The translations under genes were made by a program, and so were the position numbers. A DNA stretch of 64,000 nt from an uncultured Selenomonas sp. (GTDB lineage: Bacteria; Bacillota; Negativicutes; Selenomonadales; Selenomonadaceae): positions 1-64,000 of the forward strand of contig CAMVGU010000008.1 of the NCBI GenBank assembly GCA_947167105.1, in the 5' to 3' direction. Positions 32,781-41,277 of this stretch are shown piece by piece. The notes below the pieces were generated by a model, which saw nothing but the letters and a program-made list of their open reading frames with translations, made no database searches and had not been told where the DNA came from. Positions within the stretch are counted from its first letter, which is position 1. Each line of letters opens with the position of its first letter.

Positions 32781-32890
32781 TCGTGGTGTTACTTTCTTTG
32801 TGTGGACAAAGGAAGTAACCAAAGAAAACCGCCGCCCTTGTTCCCTTCCCTGGAGAACGAGGGCGGCGGCGCCCATCCCTGGGCGCAGAG
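32781..32890. repeat. TGGTTAC-family repeat (reverse orientation)
   Basis: GTTACTTTCTTTGTGTGG with its inverted partner, then GCCGCCCTTGTTCCC, AGAACGAGGGCGGCGGC and GCCCATCCCTGGGCGC. Uninterrupted copy. Confidence 0.75.
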
Positions 32891-32949
32891 TTTGAGAAGT
32901 CTTTATTCTAGTCTATTGAAAATGAGTTGCATTTACAGTAGTAACGAAT

Positions 32950-34542
32950 TTACGAGCCGAAGTTAATATCGCATTCAAACATCCTGAGCCAGGGGTTGGT
33001 CACGGTGAAATCCGCAGGAACCTGGGGCAGATGCTTCCTGGCAAATTCCCGCATCAGCTCCGTATTGCGCCTTTGGGCAAAATCCAGCTTGTCCTCCAGC
33101 TTGTAATAATACTTGTAGCTGCCGAAATTTCTCACCAGCTCCGTGCCCACCCAGGAGCGCACATTGCCCTGATAGGCCCAGTCGTCCAGATAGCGCACCG
33201 CCAGCAGATGGTCTTTTTTGTCAGCCGCCATCTTCCCGGTAAGCAGCCCCGTGCCCAGGGCAAAGCCGGTGGAATTGGTGGCCGTGTTCCAGCCGGAGTA
33301 GGACTTCAGGCGGAAAAGCAAATCCTTCTTCTCCAGAATATTCATCAGGGCATTGTCCGCCCCGTTGGCGTATTTGATATCCGCCACCCCGACGGGGAGT
33401 CCCTCTGCCAGGGCTTCCTCCACCATTTTGGCAAAGGCGCGGGTACCCCCGTCCCCCTTGAGGTCGGGAACAAAATCCGTCTCCGTGGGGCAGGTATTAA
33501 GGGTTTCCAGGGTTCTGCCCCTTCTCTCCGTGTTGACCAGCAGCAGCAGATCTGCCCGCCTGGTGCTGTATGTGCGCAGGCCCCCCAGGATTCTCAGGGA
33601 TGCCTCCACGGAATCCGAGATTTTCTCATCGGAAAACTCCGGCACCGTGTCTCCCCCCTTGCCCAGCCCATAGCGAACGCAAACAAAGGGAATATTCCCT
33701 GTCATATCGTTGATGGCCCGGTTCAGGAGCAGGATATTGAACTCATCTATGCCGGGCAGGGACTGGAATTTGCTCTTGGACAGGTTCTTTTCCTCCGCAT
33801 AGGCCAGGATTTCCCTGTTTTCCCTATGGGTCTGGCACAGGGGCGCATTGTCATCCCGCCCCAGGATCAGGTAGTCAATGAAGCCCTTCTCCGTCAGATC
33901 CATCAGCTTCTTGGTAGCGGCAAGGTTCTTTTCCCGCCGTCCGAACCAGTCCCGCCTGTCTGCCTCAGGAATGGCCGCCTCGAATTTCTTCAGCTCCTGC
34001 TGCTCCTGCTCGCTAAGGCCCGTCAGCTCCTTTTTATCCAGCAGCCTGGTGTATTGGAAAATATCCGCCCCGTACTGCTCGTAGTAATCAGGCTCCTCGA
34101 TATTGCCCTCATAGCCCTGGTAAGGGGTACGCATCAGGGAATCGAAGACATATATTTTCAGCCTGGGGTTATCCTGCCAAAGCTTTTTGAAACTCTCCAG
34201 CCGCCGGTCAAGGTCCTCCTGGCTCACCTCGTGCTTCCGGGAAGGGATAAGCCCGCCGTAGAGCAGGGAATCGGAGGAAATCACGGCTGACTTGGCCTTG
34301 GGAGCATTTTCCTTCAGCCACTGCCACAGTTCATCGGGATGGCCCATATCGGTGGCACTGTTCAGAAGCTCCTTGGGGGGCAACAGCATCTCATAGCCCG
34401 CACTCTCCACCACCTCCACCGTCTGATGATAGGAAATGGGCCTGTCATCGTGGGGTATGAAAAGTATCCCGCGCCTTTCTGCCTGGGCACAGCCCCAGGG
34501 CAGCAGCAGCGCAGCCAAAAACACCAGCAATAATTTCTTCAA
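32950..34542 (-). CDS. DUF4127 exported protein
   Basis: The protein has about 530 residues. I place the start at TTG 34542, with GGAGGTG upstream, giving a signal peptide LLLVFLAALLLPWGCAQA; the longer frame has no ribosome site. The mature part starts with ILFIPHDDRPISYHQTVEV, then LISSDSLLYGGLIPSR-type, YLILGRDDNAPLCQTHREN and a TGNIPFVCVRYGLGKGGD segment. All fit DUF4127, a family known from Firmicutes and of unknown function. The DDRP and GRDDNAP motifs suggest a metal-dependent enzyme, but no activity is established. Confidence 0.85.
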   Translation of the reverse strand: MKKLLLVFLAALLLPWGCAQAERRGILFIPHDDRPISYHQTVEVVESAGYEMLLPPKELLNSATDMGHPDELWQWLKENAPKAKSAVISSDSLLYGGLIPSRKHEVSQEDLDRRLESFKKLWQDNPRLKIYVFDSLMRTPYQGYEGNIEEPDYYEQYGADIFQYTRLLDKKELTGLSEQEQQELKKFEAAIPEADRRDWFGRREKNLAATKKLMDLTEKGFIDYLILGRDDNAPLCQTHRENREILAYAEEKNLSKSKFQSLPGIDEFNILLLNRAINDMTGNIPFVCVRYGLGKGGDTVPEFSDEKISDSVEASLRILGGLRTYSTRRADLLLLVNTERRGRTLETLNTCPTETDFVPDLKGDGGTRAFAKMVEEALAEGLPVGVADIKYANGADNALMNILEKKDLLFRLKSYSGWNTATNSTGFALGTGLLTGKMAADKKDHLLAVRYLDDWAYQGNVRSWVGTELVRNFGSYKYYYKLEDKLDFAQRRNTELMREFARKHLPQVPADFTVTNPWLRMFECDINFGS

Positions 34543-34681
34543 TGCAAAACACCTCCATCTTTCTTCCTGATTCGCTTTATTCGCCGTGAAAAGCGAAAAT
34601 TCCTGCCCGGCAGGCTGCAGGCAATTTTTTGCTGTCCCCATTGGCGGGCAAGTGTATACATGTATACTCATTTCCCCGTTA

Positions 34682-34710
34682 TTGACAGCCCCCCACCCCT
34701 AAGCTATAAT
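34682..34710 (+). promoter_or_regulatory. Consensus promoter of amt-glnB
   Basis: TTGACA (34682-34687), a 17-base spacer and TATAAT (34705-34710), 127 bases before the amt start. Confidence 0.88.
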
Positions 34711-34735
34711 AGCCCCAACAGCAAAAACCGAGGCA

Positions 34736-34795
34736 ATGAGGCCCCAAGGAGTCAGGTACCGGACTCCCTGGGGCCTTTGTGTTTCTCTTTTTGCT
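34736..34795 (+). promoter_or_regulatory. Terminator-like hairpin in the amt leader
   Basis: GAGGCCCCAAGGAGTC and GACTCCCTGGGGCCTTT form a long stem followed by TGTGTTTCTCTTTTT, between the promoter and amt. This has the form of a leader terminator and suggests attenuation of amt-glnB. Confidence 0.6.
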
Positions 34796-34837
34796 TGTGC
34801 ATTTCCTCATCGCATTTTACAGGAAGGACTTGATCCT

Positions 34838-36151
34838 ATGGTCAATACAGGAGATACAGCCTGGGTGCTCATCAGTGCAGCCCTGGTATTCATTATGACC
34901 CCCGGCCTTGCCCTCTTTTACGGCGGCATGGTTCGCAGCAAGAACGTACTTACCACCATCATGCAGAGCATGTTCGTCCTGGGCCTCATTTCCGTGGAGT
35001 GGATAATCTTAGGCTATGCCATGACCTTCGGCACGGATGTGAACGGCTTTATCGGCAGCCTGGACAAAGTGGGTCTCGCTGGTGTGGGCCTGCAGGTTAT
35101 GGAGGGAGGCACCATCCCGGAGCTGGCCTTTGTGGCCTTCCAGTGCATGTTTGCGGCCCTGACCCCGGCGCTCATCACAGGAGCCTTTGCGGAGCGCATG
35201 CGCTTTGCGGCCTTTTCCTGCTTTATCCTGCTCTGGGCCATCCTCATCTACAACCCCATGGCCCACTGGGTCTGGGGCGGCGGCTTCCTGGCGGAGCTGG
35301 GCGCCCTGGACTTTGCCGGGGGCTTAGTCATCCACATCCTCTCCGGCGTGTCGGGCCTGACCATCTGCCTGCTCCTGGGCAAGCGCCACGGCTACGGGCG
35401 CACGGCCATGCTGCCCCATAACCTGCCCATGAGCGTGCTGGGGGCCGCCCTTCTGTGGTTCGGCTGGTTCGGCTTCAACGCCGGCTCCGCCCTGGGGGCA
35501 GGGGAGCTTGCCGCCAATGCCTTCGTCACTACCCAGGCCGCAGCCTCGGCAGCCCTGGTTGCCTGGGTGCTCCTGGAATGGAAGGTGAACGGCAAGCCCA
35601 CTATCCTTGGTGCCATCTCCGGCTGCGTGGCGGGCCTGGTGGCCATCACCCCGGCGGCAGGCTTTGTAGGCCCCCTGGCCTCGGTCTTTATCGGCCTCAT
35701 AGGCGGTGCCATCTGCTACGGCTCCGTGGCTTTCCTGAAGCAGAAGCTGGGCTATGACGACTCCCTGGACGCCTTCGGCATCCACGGCATCGGCGGCACC
35801 TGGGGCTCCATCGCCACCGGCATTTTCGCCACCACGGCTGTAAACCCGGCAGGGGCCAACGGCCTGATTTACGGCGAGACCCATCTGTTCACCGCCCAGG
35901 TCATTTCCACCGTCGTGGCCTACGCTCTGGGCATCTGCGGCTCCTATGTGCTCTATAAGCTCGTTGACAGCTTCCTCTCCATGCGGGTGGGCGAAGCCGA
36001 GGAAATCGCAGGGCTGGACCTGGTGGAGCATGGCGAGCGGGGCTATGCCACAGGGGCGCTGTCCGGCAGCCCCATCCTGGGGGCCCTGGGCAATTCCTCC
36101 GAAATGCTGGCCCGCACGGTGATGGCCAGCGGACACTCTACGGTAAAGTAA
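34838..36151 (+). CDS. amt: Ammonium transporter
   Basis: The 437-residue channel has eleven helices and family landmarks: GDTAWVLISAALVFIMTPGLALFYGGMVRSKNVL, a WVWGGGFLAELGALDFAGG-type segment with the conserved Asp, HILSGVSGL, GWFGFNAGSAL, and DAFGIHGIGGTWGSIATGIFA with the central His. ATG 34838 is chosen because the family starts there and GGAAGGA lies upstream. It is followed 13 bases later by a P-II gene, the standard amtB-glnK pairing. Confidence 0.96.
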   Translation: MVNTGDTAWVLISAALVFIMTPGLALFYGGMVRSKNVLTTIMQSMFVLGLISVEWIILGYAMTFGTDVNGFIGSLDKVGLAGVGLQVMEGGTIPELAFVAFQCMFAALTPALITGAFAERMRFAAFSCFILLWAILIYNPMAHWVWGGGFLAELGALDFAGGLVIHILSGVSGLTICLLLGKRHGYGRTAMLPHNLPMSVLGAALLWFGWFGFNAGSALGAGELAANAFVTTQAAASAALVAWVLLEWKVNGKPTILGAISGCVAGLVAITPAAGFVGPLASVFIGLIGGAICYGSVAFLKQKLGYDDSLDAFGIHGIGGTWGSIATGIFATTAVNPAGANGLIYGETHLFTAQVISTVVAYALGICGSYVLYKLVDSFLSMRVGEAEEIAGLDLVEHGERGYATGALSGSPILGALGNSSEMLARTVMASGHSTVK

Positions 36152-36164
36152 TGAGGTGAGCAAG

Positions 36165-36566
36165 ATGGCAGATACTACAGCAAGCAAGGCGCGCACAATC
36201 ACCAAAATAGAAATCATCACCCGCTCCAGCAAACTGGACGAGCTGGTGCAGGCCCTCAATGAAATCGGTGTGCTGGGCATGACCGTCAGCCAGGTCTTCG
36301 GCAGCGGCCTGCAGCGGGGCCACAGGGAAGTCTACCGGGGCCAGGAGTACAAAATCAACCTAGTGCCCAAAATCAAGGTGGAAACCGTGGTCTGCGAAGT
36401 GCCGGTGGAGCTGGTGCTGCAAACGGCCCAGCAGGTGCTGCGCACCGGGCAGTTCGGCGACGGCAAAATCTTCGTGACAGAACTCACAAACGCCGTCCGC
36501 ATCCGCACCGGCCACCGCGGCCCGGAGGCCATTATGGATATCCCAGGAGAGAAGCGGCAGGAATAA
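36165..36566 (+). CDS. glnB: P-II nitrogen regulatory protein
   Basis: The 133-residue signalling protein blocks the ammonium channel when nitrogen is plentiful. It has ITKIEIITRSSKLDELVQALNEIGVLGMTVS, a T-loop with REVYRGQEYKINLVPK that keeps the tyrosine at the modification position, and GDGKIFVTELTNAVRIRTGHRG. The N-terminal extension and C-terminal tail are slightly longer than in E. coli GlnB (112). GlnK would be an equally good name because it follows amt. Confidence 0.94.
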   Translation: MADTTASKARTITKIEIITRSSKLDELVQALNEIGVLGMTVSQVFGSGLQRGHREVYRGQEYKINLVPKIKVETVVCEVPVELVLQTAQQVLRTGQFGDGKIFVTELTNAVRIRTGHRGPEAIMDIPGEKRQE

Positions 36567-36599
36567 GACTATCCAAAAGCAGATATTGCATCTGAATAA

Positions 36600-36637
36600 A
36601 GGACACCTACAGAATCACTTCCGTAGGTGTCCTTTTT
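36600..36637. terminator. Terminator between glnB and the DUF1016 gene
   Basis: GGACACCTAC pairs with GTAGGTGTCCTTTTT; it serves glnB and possibly the converging gene. Confidence 0.85.
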
Positions 36638-37700
36638 ACGTCTCCTTGTTGCCGCCCTTCTCCATTTGAAAAATCTCCTTCTGCCGTTCGATCTCCCGTC
36701 TCAGTTCCTCTTGCGTTGGCAAGCAGAGTTTATATTTGGCAGCATAGAGCTGGTCATTTTTAGCAAGAGTAGAATATCTGGCTACATCGCCGTCCGTTTC
36801 CGAGCAAAGTATTATACCGACGGTGGGATTATCGTCAGGCTGCTTGCGTTCTTCATCGTATATCTGCAAATACATATCCATTTGTCCTACATCCTGATAG
36901 GAAATTTTCGTGGTCTTGAGATCGATAAGAACAAAGCATTTCAAAATGTAATTGTAGAACACAAGGTCGATAAAATAGTCATTGCCAGCATCCGTTCTTA
37001 TATGCTGCTGTCTTGCCACGAATGCGTAGCCCTTGCCCAGCTCCATCAGGAACGTGGACAAGTGCATGATAATGGAGCCTTCCATCTCGTTTTCGGTAAA
37101 GTCCTGATTAGGAGCCAGCCCTAAAAATTCTGCCACCACAGGATTTTTAATAAATTCCAGCTTGTCCTGCTGCAAATCGGCAGTTTTCTTCTGCATTTCC
37201 TGCTGCACAGGTTCTTTTCGCTGGGACAACAGCAGCCGCTCATAATACTGGGAGCTGATATTGCGGTCAAGGGTGCGGGCACTCCATTGCTCCTGCGCAG
37301 CTTCCTGAAGATACCATTCCCGTGCCTTGGCATCATCTACGCGCAGAAGATAGCGGAAATGCGTCCAGGTCAGATTTGGAACGCATGCGTTCCAAATCTG
37401 GCGGTCAGGAAAAATTTGATAAAACCTGCGGTAATAGCGCAAGTTGCGAGCACTGAAATTCCTGCCAAAATGCTCTGTCAGCAAAACGGCAAGTTTTCCT
37501 ATGGTTTCCGTGCCATAATCGGCACGTTTCTCACCACCTTGCTCAAAGTCCACAATGTGCCGTCCCAGTTGCCAATAGGTCTCAATCATGGCCTGATTGA
37601 CAGTGGCATAGGCCGCCTGTCTGCCTTTTTGCACAATAGCGACTGCACCAGCAAAGAAATCCTTTGCTCCGCTTGCTGCCTGCAATTCCTCATCAGCCAC
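36636..37700 (-). CDS. DUF1016 PDDEXK nuclease (YhcG family)
   Basis: The 354-residue protein has the DUF1016 N-terminal region (YATVNQAMIETYWQLGRHIV, FSARNLRYYRRFYQIFP, WTHFRYLLRV) and a C-terminal PD-(D/E)XK nuclease domain (FIDLVFYN, then CFVLIDLKTTK with the Asp-x-Lys, and QMDMYLQIYDEE). Both domains look intact. The start could be GTG 37700 or TTG 37706, six bases apart; I prefer the GTG for spacing. Members are often near restriction or toxin genes; the role is not settled. A perfect 30-bp palindrome lies inside the gene at 37371-37400. Confidence 0.9.
   Translation of the reverse strand: MADEELQAASGAKDFFAGAVAIVQKGRQAAYATVNQAMIETYWQLGRHIVDFEQGGEKRADYGTETIGKLAVLLTEHFGRNFSARNLRYYRRFYQIFPDRQIWNACVPNLTWTHFRYLLRVDDAKAREWYLQEAAQEQWSARTLDRNISSQYYERLLLSQRKEPVQQEMQKKTADLQQDKLEFIKNPVVAEFLGLAPNQDFTENEMEGSIIMHLSTFLMELGKGYAFVARQQHIRTDAGNDYFIDLVFYNYILKCFVLIDLKTTKISYQDVGQMDMYLQIYDEERKQPDDNPTVGIILCSETDGDVARYSTLAKNDQLYAAKYKLCLPTQEELRREIERQKEIFQMEKGGNKET
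37371..37400. repeat. Perfect 30-bp palindrome inside the DUF1016 gene
   Basis: Half-site CAGATTTGGAACGCA is followed directly by its complement. It encodes QIWNACVPNL in the protein, just before the conserved WTHFR. Confidence 0.9.
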
Positions 37701-37761
37701 CAGCAACGCACCTCCTTGCGGAATCTCCTATCTTGCTGTAATCAGCCTGGGGCTAGATTCT

Positions 37762-37845
37762 TATACTACTATGAAATCTTAGCGAGCGCAAGCCGTAGCG
37801 ACGCGAAGCCAGTCCCTTTAGGAGTGCTGAACACCGCTTCGCACA
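37762..37845. repeat. Repeat X, copy 1
   Basis: ACTATGAAATCTTAGCGAG, then GCAAGCCGTAGCGACGCG and ACCGCTTCGCAC. A diverged reverse copy is at 40990-41086. Confidence 0.5.
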
Positions 37846-37933
37846 GAATTTATTTTAGCAATACCCCCGGCAGGAATTTCGCCGAATATGGAGAACATTG
37901 AGAACAAGTTCTTCATTAAAGGGAGGGAGCAAT

Positions 37934-38749
37934 GTGCTGCTGGGATATGTTGTCATGGGGATGGCATTCCTCATCCTGCGTTTTTTCTACCATGTCCTGC
38001 CTAAAAAGAGAGGACGGGAAAACCTTACTACAGCGGTAAGAAAAGACCTGGCAAGCCTTTATGCCTACGTCAAGCAAATCATTTTGTCCAATCCCAAAAT
38101 CATCAGAATCGTGCTGGCAATTTTTGCAATGCTGCTTGTCCTGCCGCTGATACCCTATGAAGTTACGATTCTGTATGTCATTTCTGCCGCACTGGAAACC
38201 ATTATGTTCTTTCTCATGGTCATTGTCTTCGCGCCGCAGAATAACAGCTTCCGCGAGGGTTTTCCCGTGGAGATTTTCGGTTTCACCTATTCCGTTATCT
38301 TTATGTTCTACAGCGCGGGCACCCTGGTGATTGAGATTTTTTACACCAACGATTTTTTCAGGGAGGAAATGTGGCTCTACGGGTACATCGTCACCATTAT
38401 TTCCTATGTGGTCTGCATTGCAACTTTGAAGGGCTTTATGGAAAGAAAGATGTCCAACGAGGAAATAGTGCTCCTGGGCATGATGATGATGACCACCCTG
38501 GAGTTTATCACCTACTATGGCATTGGCTTTTTCAGCACTGCAAAAAATTATAATCCTAAGGATTATGAAAACAGTCTCTTTGGCAATATCACATATATTA
38601 TCAATAATGGGATATATATTGCCTCCCAATCCCAGATACTGGAGCGGAACGATATGGAAGTCTGGGGCAATATTATCCTCAACGGCACCGATGTGCTGAC
38701 CATTACTGCGGTGCTGGGCTATGTGATGCAGAAATTTATGGCGAAGTGA
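37934..38749 (+). CDS. Polytopic membrane protein, unknown
   Basis: The 271-residue protein has about seven hydrophobic segments (for example GYVVMGMAFLILRFFYHVL, IVLAIFAMLLVLPLI, VIFMFYSAGTLVIEIFY and IVTIISYVVCIATL). Its cytoplasmic loop runs KKRGRENLTTAVRKDL. I place the start at GTG 37934, after AAAGGGAGGGAG; the upstream ATG has no ribosome site. No family is recognised. The stop is 5 bases before repeat H copy 2. The gene is less G+C-rich than its neighbours. Confidence 0.75.
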   Translation: MLLGYVVMGMAFLILRFFYHVLPKKRGRENLTTAVRKDLASLYAYVKQIILSNPKIIRIVLAIFAMLLVLPLIPYEVTILYVISAALETIMFFLMVIVFAPQNNSFREGFPVEIFGFTYSVIFMFYSAGTLVIEIFYTNDFFREEMWLYGYIVTIISYVVCIATLKGFMERKMSNEEIVLLGMMMMTTLEFITYYGIGFFSTAKNYNPKDYENSLFGNITYIINNGIYIASQSQILERNDMEVWGNIILNGTDVLTITAVLGYVMQKFMAK

Positions 38750-38754
38750 AGGGC

Positions 38755-39056
38755 CAATTATAAGGCCATTGTTCCAGATTTGCCGTAGGCAAATCCTCCT
38801 CTCGGCCTTTCAACGAGGCGGGAGATATGCTCCCGCCTGTTTAGGGCGTGTTGATTAATTCACTCAGCCCATCTTCATGGGTCTTGACTGCCCCTGCTGC
38901 GTTGACAAATCCTCAGCATAGCACCACTATGCCTGCGGTTTGTCGCCTTGCATGGACAGCCAATCCCCACAAATCTGGACTAAGCTCATTTAATCAACAC
39001 GCCCTAGATGTACCACCCCCACTTGTAGAAGTGGGGGACATCCTTTGCCTCGTTAT
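38755..39056 (-). repeat. Hairpin repeat H, copy 2, split by element A
   Basis: Complement of 12985-13122 in two parts (38755-38841 and 39007-39056), with element A between them. Removing the element and one TA gives about 139 bases that match copy 1 closely. Confidence 0.88.
38844..39004 (+). mobile_element. Miniature element A, copy 3 (161 bp), nested in repeat H
   Basis: Same ends as the other copies, with TA on each side (38842-38843 and 39005-39006). The host repeat proves the insertion and shows that element A moved after repeat H. Confidence 0.92.
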
Positions 39057-39123
39057 TGCTTTTGACGGCCACGAGTGGTAAAATTCGAGCGCAAAGGAAG
39101 TCGGTCAAGGAAAGCACAGCAAT

Positions 39124-39158
39124 AGGCCCGCCGGGGATAACTACCCTGGCGGGCCTTT
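39124..39158. terminator. Terminator of SLH porin 1
   Basis: AGGCCCGCCGGGG pairs with CCCTGGCGGGCCTTT; bidirectional form. Confidence 0.75.
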
Positions 39159-39186
39159 GTGTCAGCCTTATTCTCTTTAGCTGTTA

Positions 39187-40593
39187 TCAGAAGAAGAACT
39201 CGACACGGCCGAAGAGCTTCTTGTAGTCGATGTCGCCATCGATGGAATCGCCCTGGGAGTAACGGGCCGTGAGGACGATGTTTTTCAGTATGGTGTAGTT
39301 GGCACCGATATGCCAGCCCTGGAAGCCCGGCTCGAAATCATCGGTGGTAGCCAGGAGGGAGGTATTGTAGCCCAGTTTGCGGTAGCCGACCCAGGCACCC
39401 CAGGAGCCCTTGTTGGCAGCCTCAGCGCCCTTGTACTCATAGGCAATCTGCCAGGAATTCTTCTGGTTGTCAGCCTTGGCATTCTGGGCGTAGGAACCAT
39501 GGAGATAGGAATTCTTGTCGAAGTGGTAGCCCAGGTTCAGGCCCCAGATGTTAGCGCTGGTGGCATTGCCGTTGTTGCTGTACTTGACAGCCTTGCCGGC
39601 CAGGCTGTCCATCTCCCTGCCGTTAATCCAGTAACTCTCTGCGCCCCTGAAATTTTCCGAGCCCAGATGGTAGTAGGAAATGCCGCCTTCCAGCTTGTCG
39701 CCGTTGTACTGGACTTCAATACCCTGGATATTAGCAGCAGAATCCAGAGCCTTTTTGGTGTTATTCCAGGCAACATCGTACATGCCTTCCCTCGTGCCGA
39801 AGAAATAGCCGCCGTCATTGTCGCCATTGGTACGACCGGCGAAAATCTTGGCCTTGACCTTGCTGCCAAACTCCACCTCAGCACCGGAGTACTTGCTATC
39901 GAGGATCAGGTTGCCGGACTGGCCAGCCATATTGTCAGCCAGTTCCATCTTACCGAGGCGAACCGTGAAATTCTTGTAATCACCCTGGGCATAGATGTGC
40001 TTCAGCGTGACCTTGTAATCGCTGTCGCCCTTGCTACCGTCGGTTGTAACAGTCTCATAGCCGCTATCTGTGTTCATATGGTTGGTAGCATCGAGACGGG
40101 CATTCACATGCCAGTGATCATTGACCTCAGCGCTGGGCTCCAAACGGAAGAGCTCCTTGTCCGTATTTGCCTTATCCGTATAGTGATCCTTGCCCATGCG
40201 GGTGCTTTCATAGGTGTACTCGATCTTGCCGTTCCACTTCACCATATCGGCATTGCGCTCCAGGTTGGCAACACGAACACCCAGATTGTTCAGCTCATCA
40301 GCGAACTCAGCAGCCAGCTTGTCGATCATGGCCTTGGTGGCCTCGTTCACATCGCTCTTAGCCATGGCACGGGCAACCATCTGGGCCATCTCGTAACGGG
40401 TGATGCTGCGGTCGCCACGGAAGGTGGTGTCGCCGTAACCATCGATAACGCCGTCAGCAGCCAGCTGGGCAACAGCGTCATAAGCCCAATGGTCAGCAGG
40501 AACATCGGAGAAGGGATTGGCAGCAGCAAAAGTCGTGCTGGCTGCGCCCACAACCAGAGCGGTGGTCAGGGCGGATACGAGAGTCTTCTTCAC
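39187..40593 (-). CDS. SLH-domain outer-membrane porin (OmpM type), paralogue 1
   Basis: The 468-residue protein has a signal peptide to about residue 23, an SLH domain (FSDVPADHWAYDAVAQLAADG, then ITRYEMAQMVARAM) and a helical linker (IDKLAAEFADELNNLG). A beta-barrel follows, rich in alternating aromatic residues and ending in GRVEFFF. In Negativicutes such proteins span the outer membrane while SLH grips the cell wall, tying the two together and acting as general porins. The start codon is GTG, with AAGGAGGAG upstream. The N-terminal 130 residues are almost identical to the two paralogues; the barrel differs in loops. Confidence 0.95.
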   Translation of the reverse strand: MKKTLVSALTTALVVGAASTTFAAANPFSDVPADHWAYDAVAQLAADGVIDGYGDTTFRGDRSITRYEMAQMVARAMAKSDVNEATKAMIDKLAAEFADELNNLGVRVANLERNADMVKWNGKIEYTYESTRMGKDHYTDKANTDKELFRLEPSAEVNDHWHVNARLDATNHMNTDSGYETVTTDGSKGDSDYKVTLKHIYAQGDYKNFTVRLGKMELADNMAGQSGNLILDSKYSGAEVEFGSKVKAKIFAGRTNGDNDGGYFFGTREGMYDVAWNNTKKALDSAANIQGIEVQYNGDKLEGGISYYHLGSENFRGAESYWINGREMDSLAGKAVKYSNNGNATSANIWGLNLGYHFDKNSYLHGSYAQNAKADNQKNSWQIAYEYKGAEAANKGSWGAWVGYRKLGYNTSLLATTDDFEPGFQGWHIGANYTILKNIVLTARYSQGDSIDGDIDYKKLFGRVEFFF

Positions 40594-40599
40594 TTGGAA

Positions 40600-40740
40600 A
40601 CTCCTCCTTCATAAAACAGAGAAAATTCTTCTGTCAAGCTTTCCGAAGGAGCCTTCTGAGTGTCCATGTTTCCTCACCAAGCTGCCCTCAGCTCACCTGA
40701 CAGCCATACTATAGCACTCCATTTTTGAAAATGCAAGCCA
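40600..40740 (-). promoter_or_regulatory. Promoter and conserved leader of SLH porin 1
   Basis: -35 TTGCAT (40731-40736), 17-base spacer, -10 TATAGT (40708-40713). The 100-base leader that follows contains CTGTCAGGTGAGCTG, AGGAAACATGGACACTCAG and a CTCCTTCGGA hairpin; all are conserved at the other two porin genes. Confidence 0.82.
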
Positions 40741-40828
40741 TTCTCATTATTTCTCATCAAATTTTAATGAAAAGTTCCTGAAGGTCGGTAGCCTTGTACT
40801 TGCATATTGGTTACTTGCACAACAAAAA

Positions 40829-40855
40829 CCGCTTGCCTCACAACAAGCGGTTCTG
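40829..40855. terminator. Hairpin upstream of the 40896 peptide gene
   Basis: AACCGCTTG pairs with CAAGCGGTT; direction uncertain. Confidence 0.5.
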
Positions 40856-40895
40856 ACCAATAGCACCTCATCATGCAGGTTATCAGGAGGGGCTG

Positions 40896-41036
40896 ATGCC
40901 AATGACGATTTTGGAGCTAATGGCTGTTTTAGGCTATACAGCAACAATTTTCAGCATAGGCTATATGCTTGGCACAAATGCCAATAAAACTCCGTGCGAA
41001 ACGATGTTTCGCACTACGCCCTTACACGAAATCTAA
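40896..41036 (+). CDS. Short hydrophobic peptide (46 aa), candidate type I toxin
   Basis: ATG 40896 follows TCAGGAGGGG. The first 30 residues (MPMTILELMAVLGYTATIFS then IGYMLGTNAN) form one membrane helix. They resemble, from memory, the putative holin-like toxin peptides of Firmicutes. The last 16 residues are read from repeat X, so the original end is probably lost. A hairpin AACCGCC/GGCGGTT at 41093-41121 follows, and a minus-strand promoter (TTGCAA-N17-TACAAC) faces the gene from about 41170-41210. Confidence 0.6.
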   Translation: MPMTILELMAVLGYTATIFSIGYMLGTNANKTPCETMFRTTPLHEI

Positions 41037-41086
41037 CCGATCCTGCGCCCCTACGGGCTTGACTCGCTAAGATTTCGTAGTAGCAG
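40990..41086. repeat. Repeat X, copy 2
   Basis: Includes CGAAATCTAACCGATC and CTCGCTAAGATTTCGTAGTA; diverged complement of 37762-37845. It overlaps the end of the peptide gene. Confidence 0.5.
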
Positions 41087-41092
41087 AAACAA

Positions 41093-41124
41093 CCGCCCCG
41101 GTTCAGCAAACTAGGCGGTTATTC
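41093..41124. terminator. Shared terminator of the 40896 peptide and its convergent RNA
   Basis: AACCGCCCCGGTT...AACTAGGCGGTTATT; the same AACCGCC/GGCGGTT design follows the 53758 peptide gene. Confidence 0.7.
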
Positions 41125-41167
41125 TGTAACCACTAAAATGCGGCCAGCCGTCTGCCGGTAGCACCTT

Positions 41168-41212
41168 TTTCATACCTACAGTTGTAGCATACTTGCGGGC
41201 AGATTGCAATAA
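41168..41212 (-). promoter_or_regulatory. Minus-strand promoter facing the 40896 peptide gene
   Basis: TTGCAA, 17 bases, TACAAC; the expected RNA of about 80 nt would end at the 41093-41124 hairpin. Confidence 0.45.
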
Positions 41213-41226
41213 TCTGCTGCTTTTGC

Positions 41227-41262
41227 GCCGCAATCTCGCGCCCAGGGAGGGGCGCCGCCGAC
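41227..41262. repeat. TGGTTAC-family repeat, partial
   Basis: Only the CGCGCCCAGGGAGGGGCGCC arm and a GACTTTGTTCC remnant remain. Confidence 0.5.
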
Positions 41263-41277
41263 TTTGTTCCACTGCAG

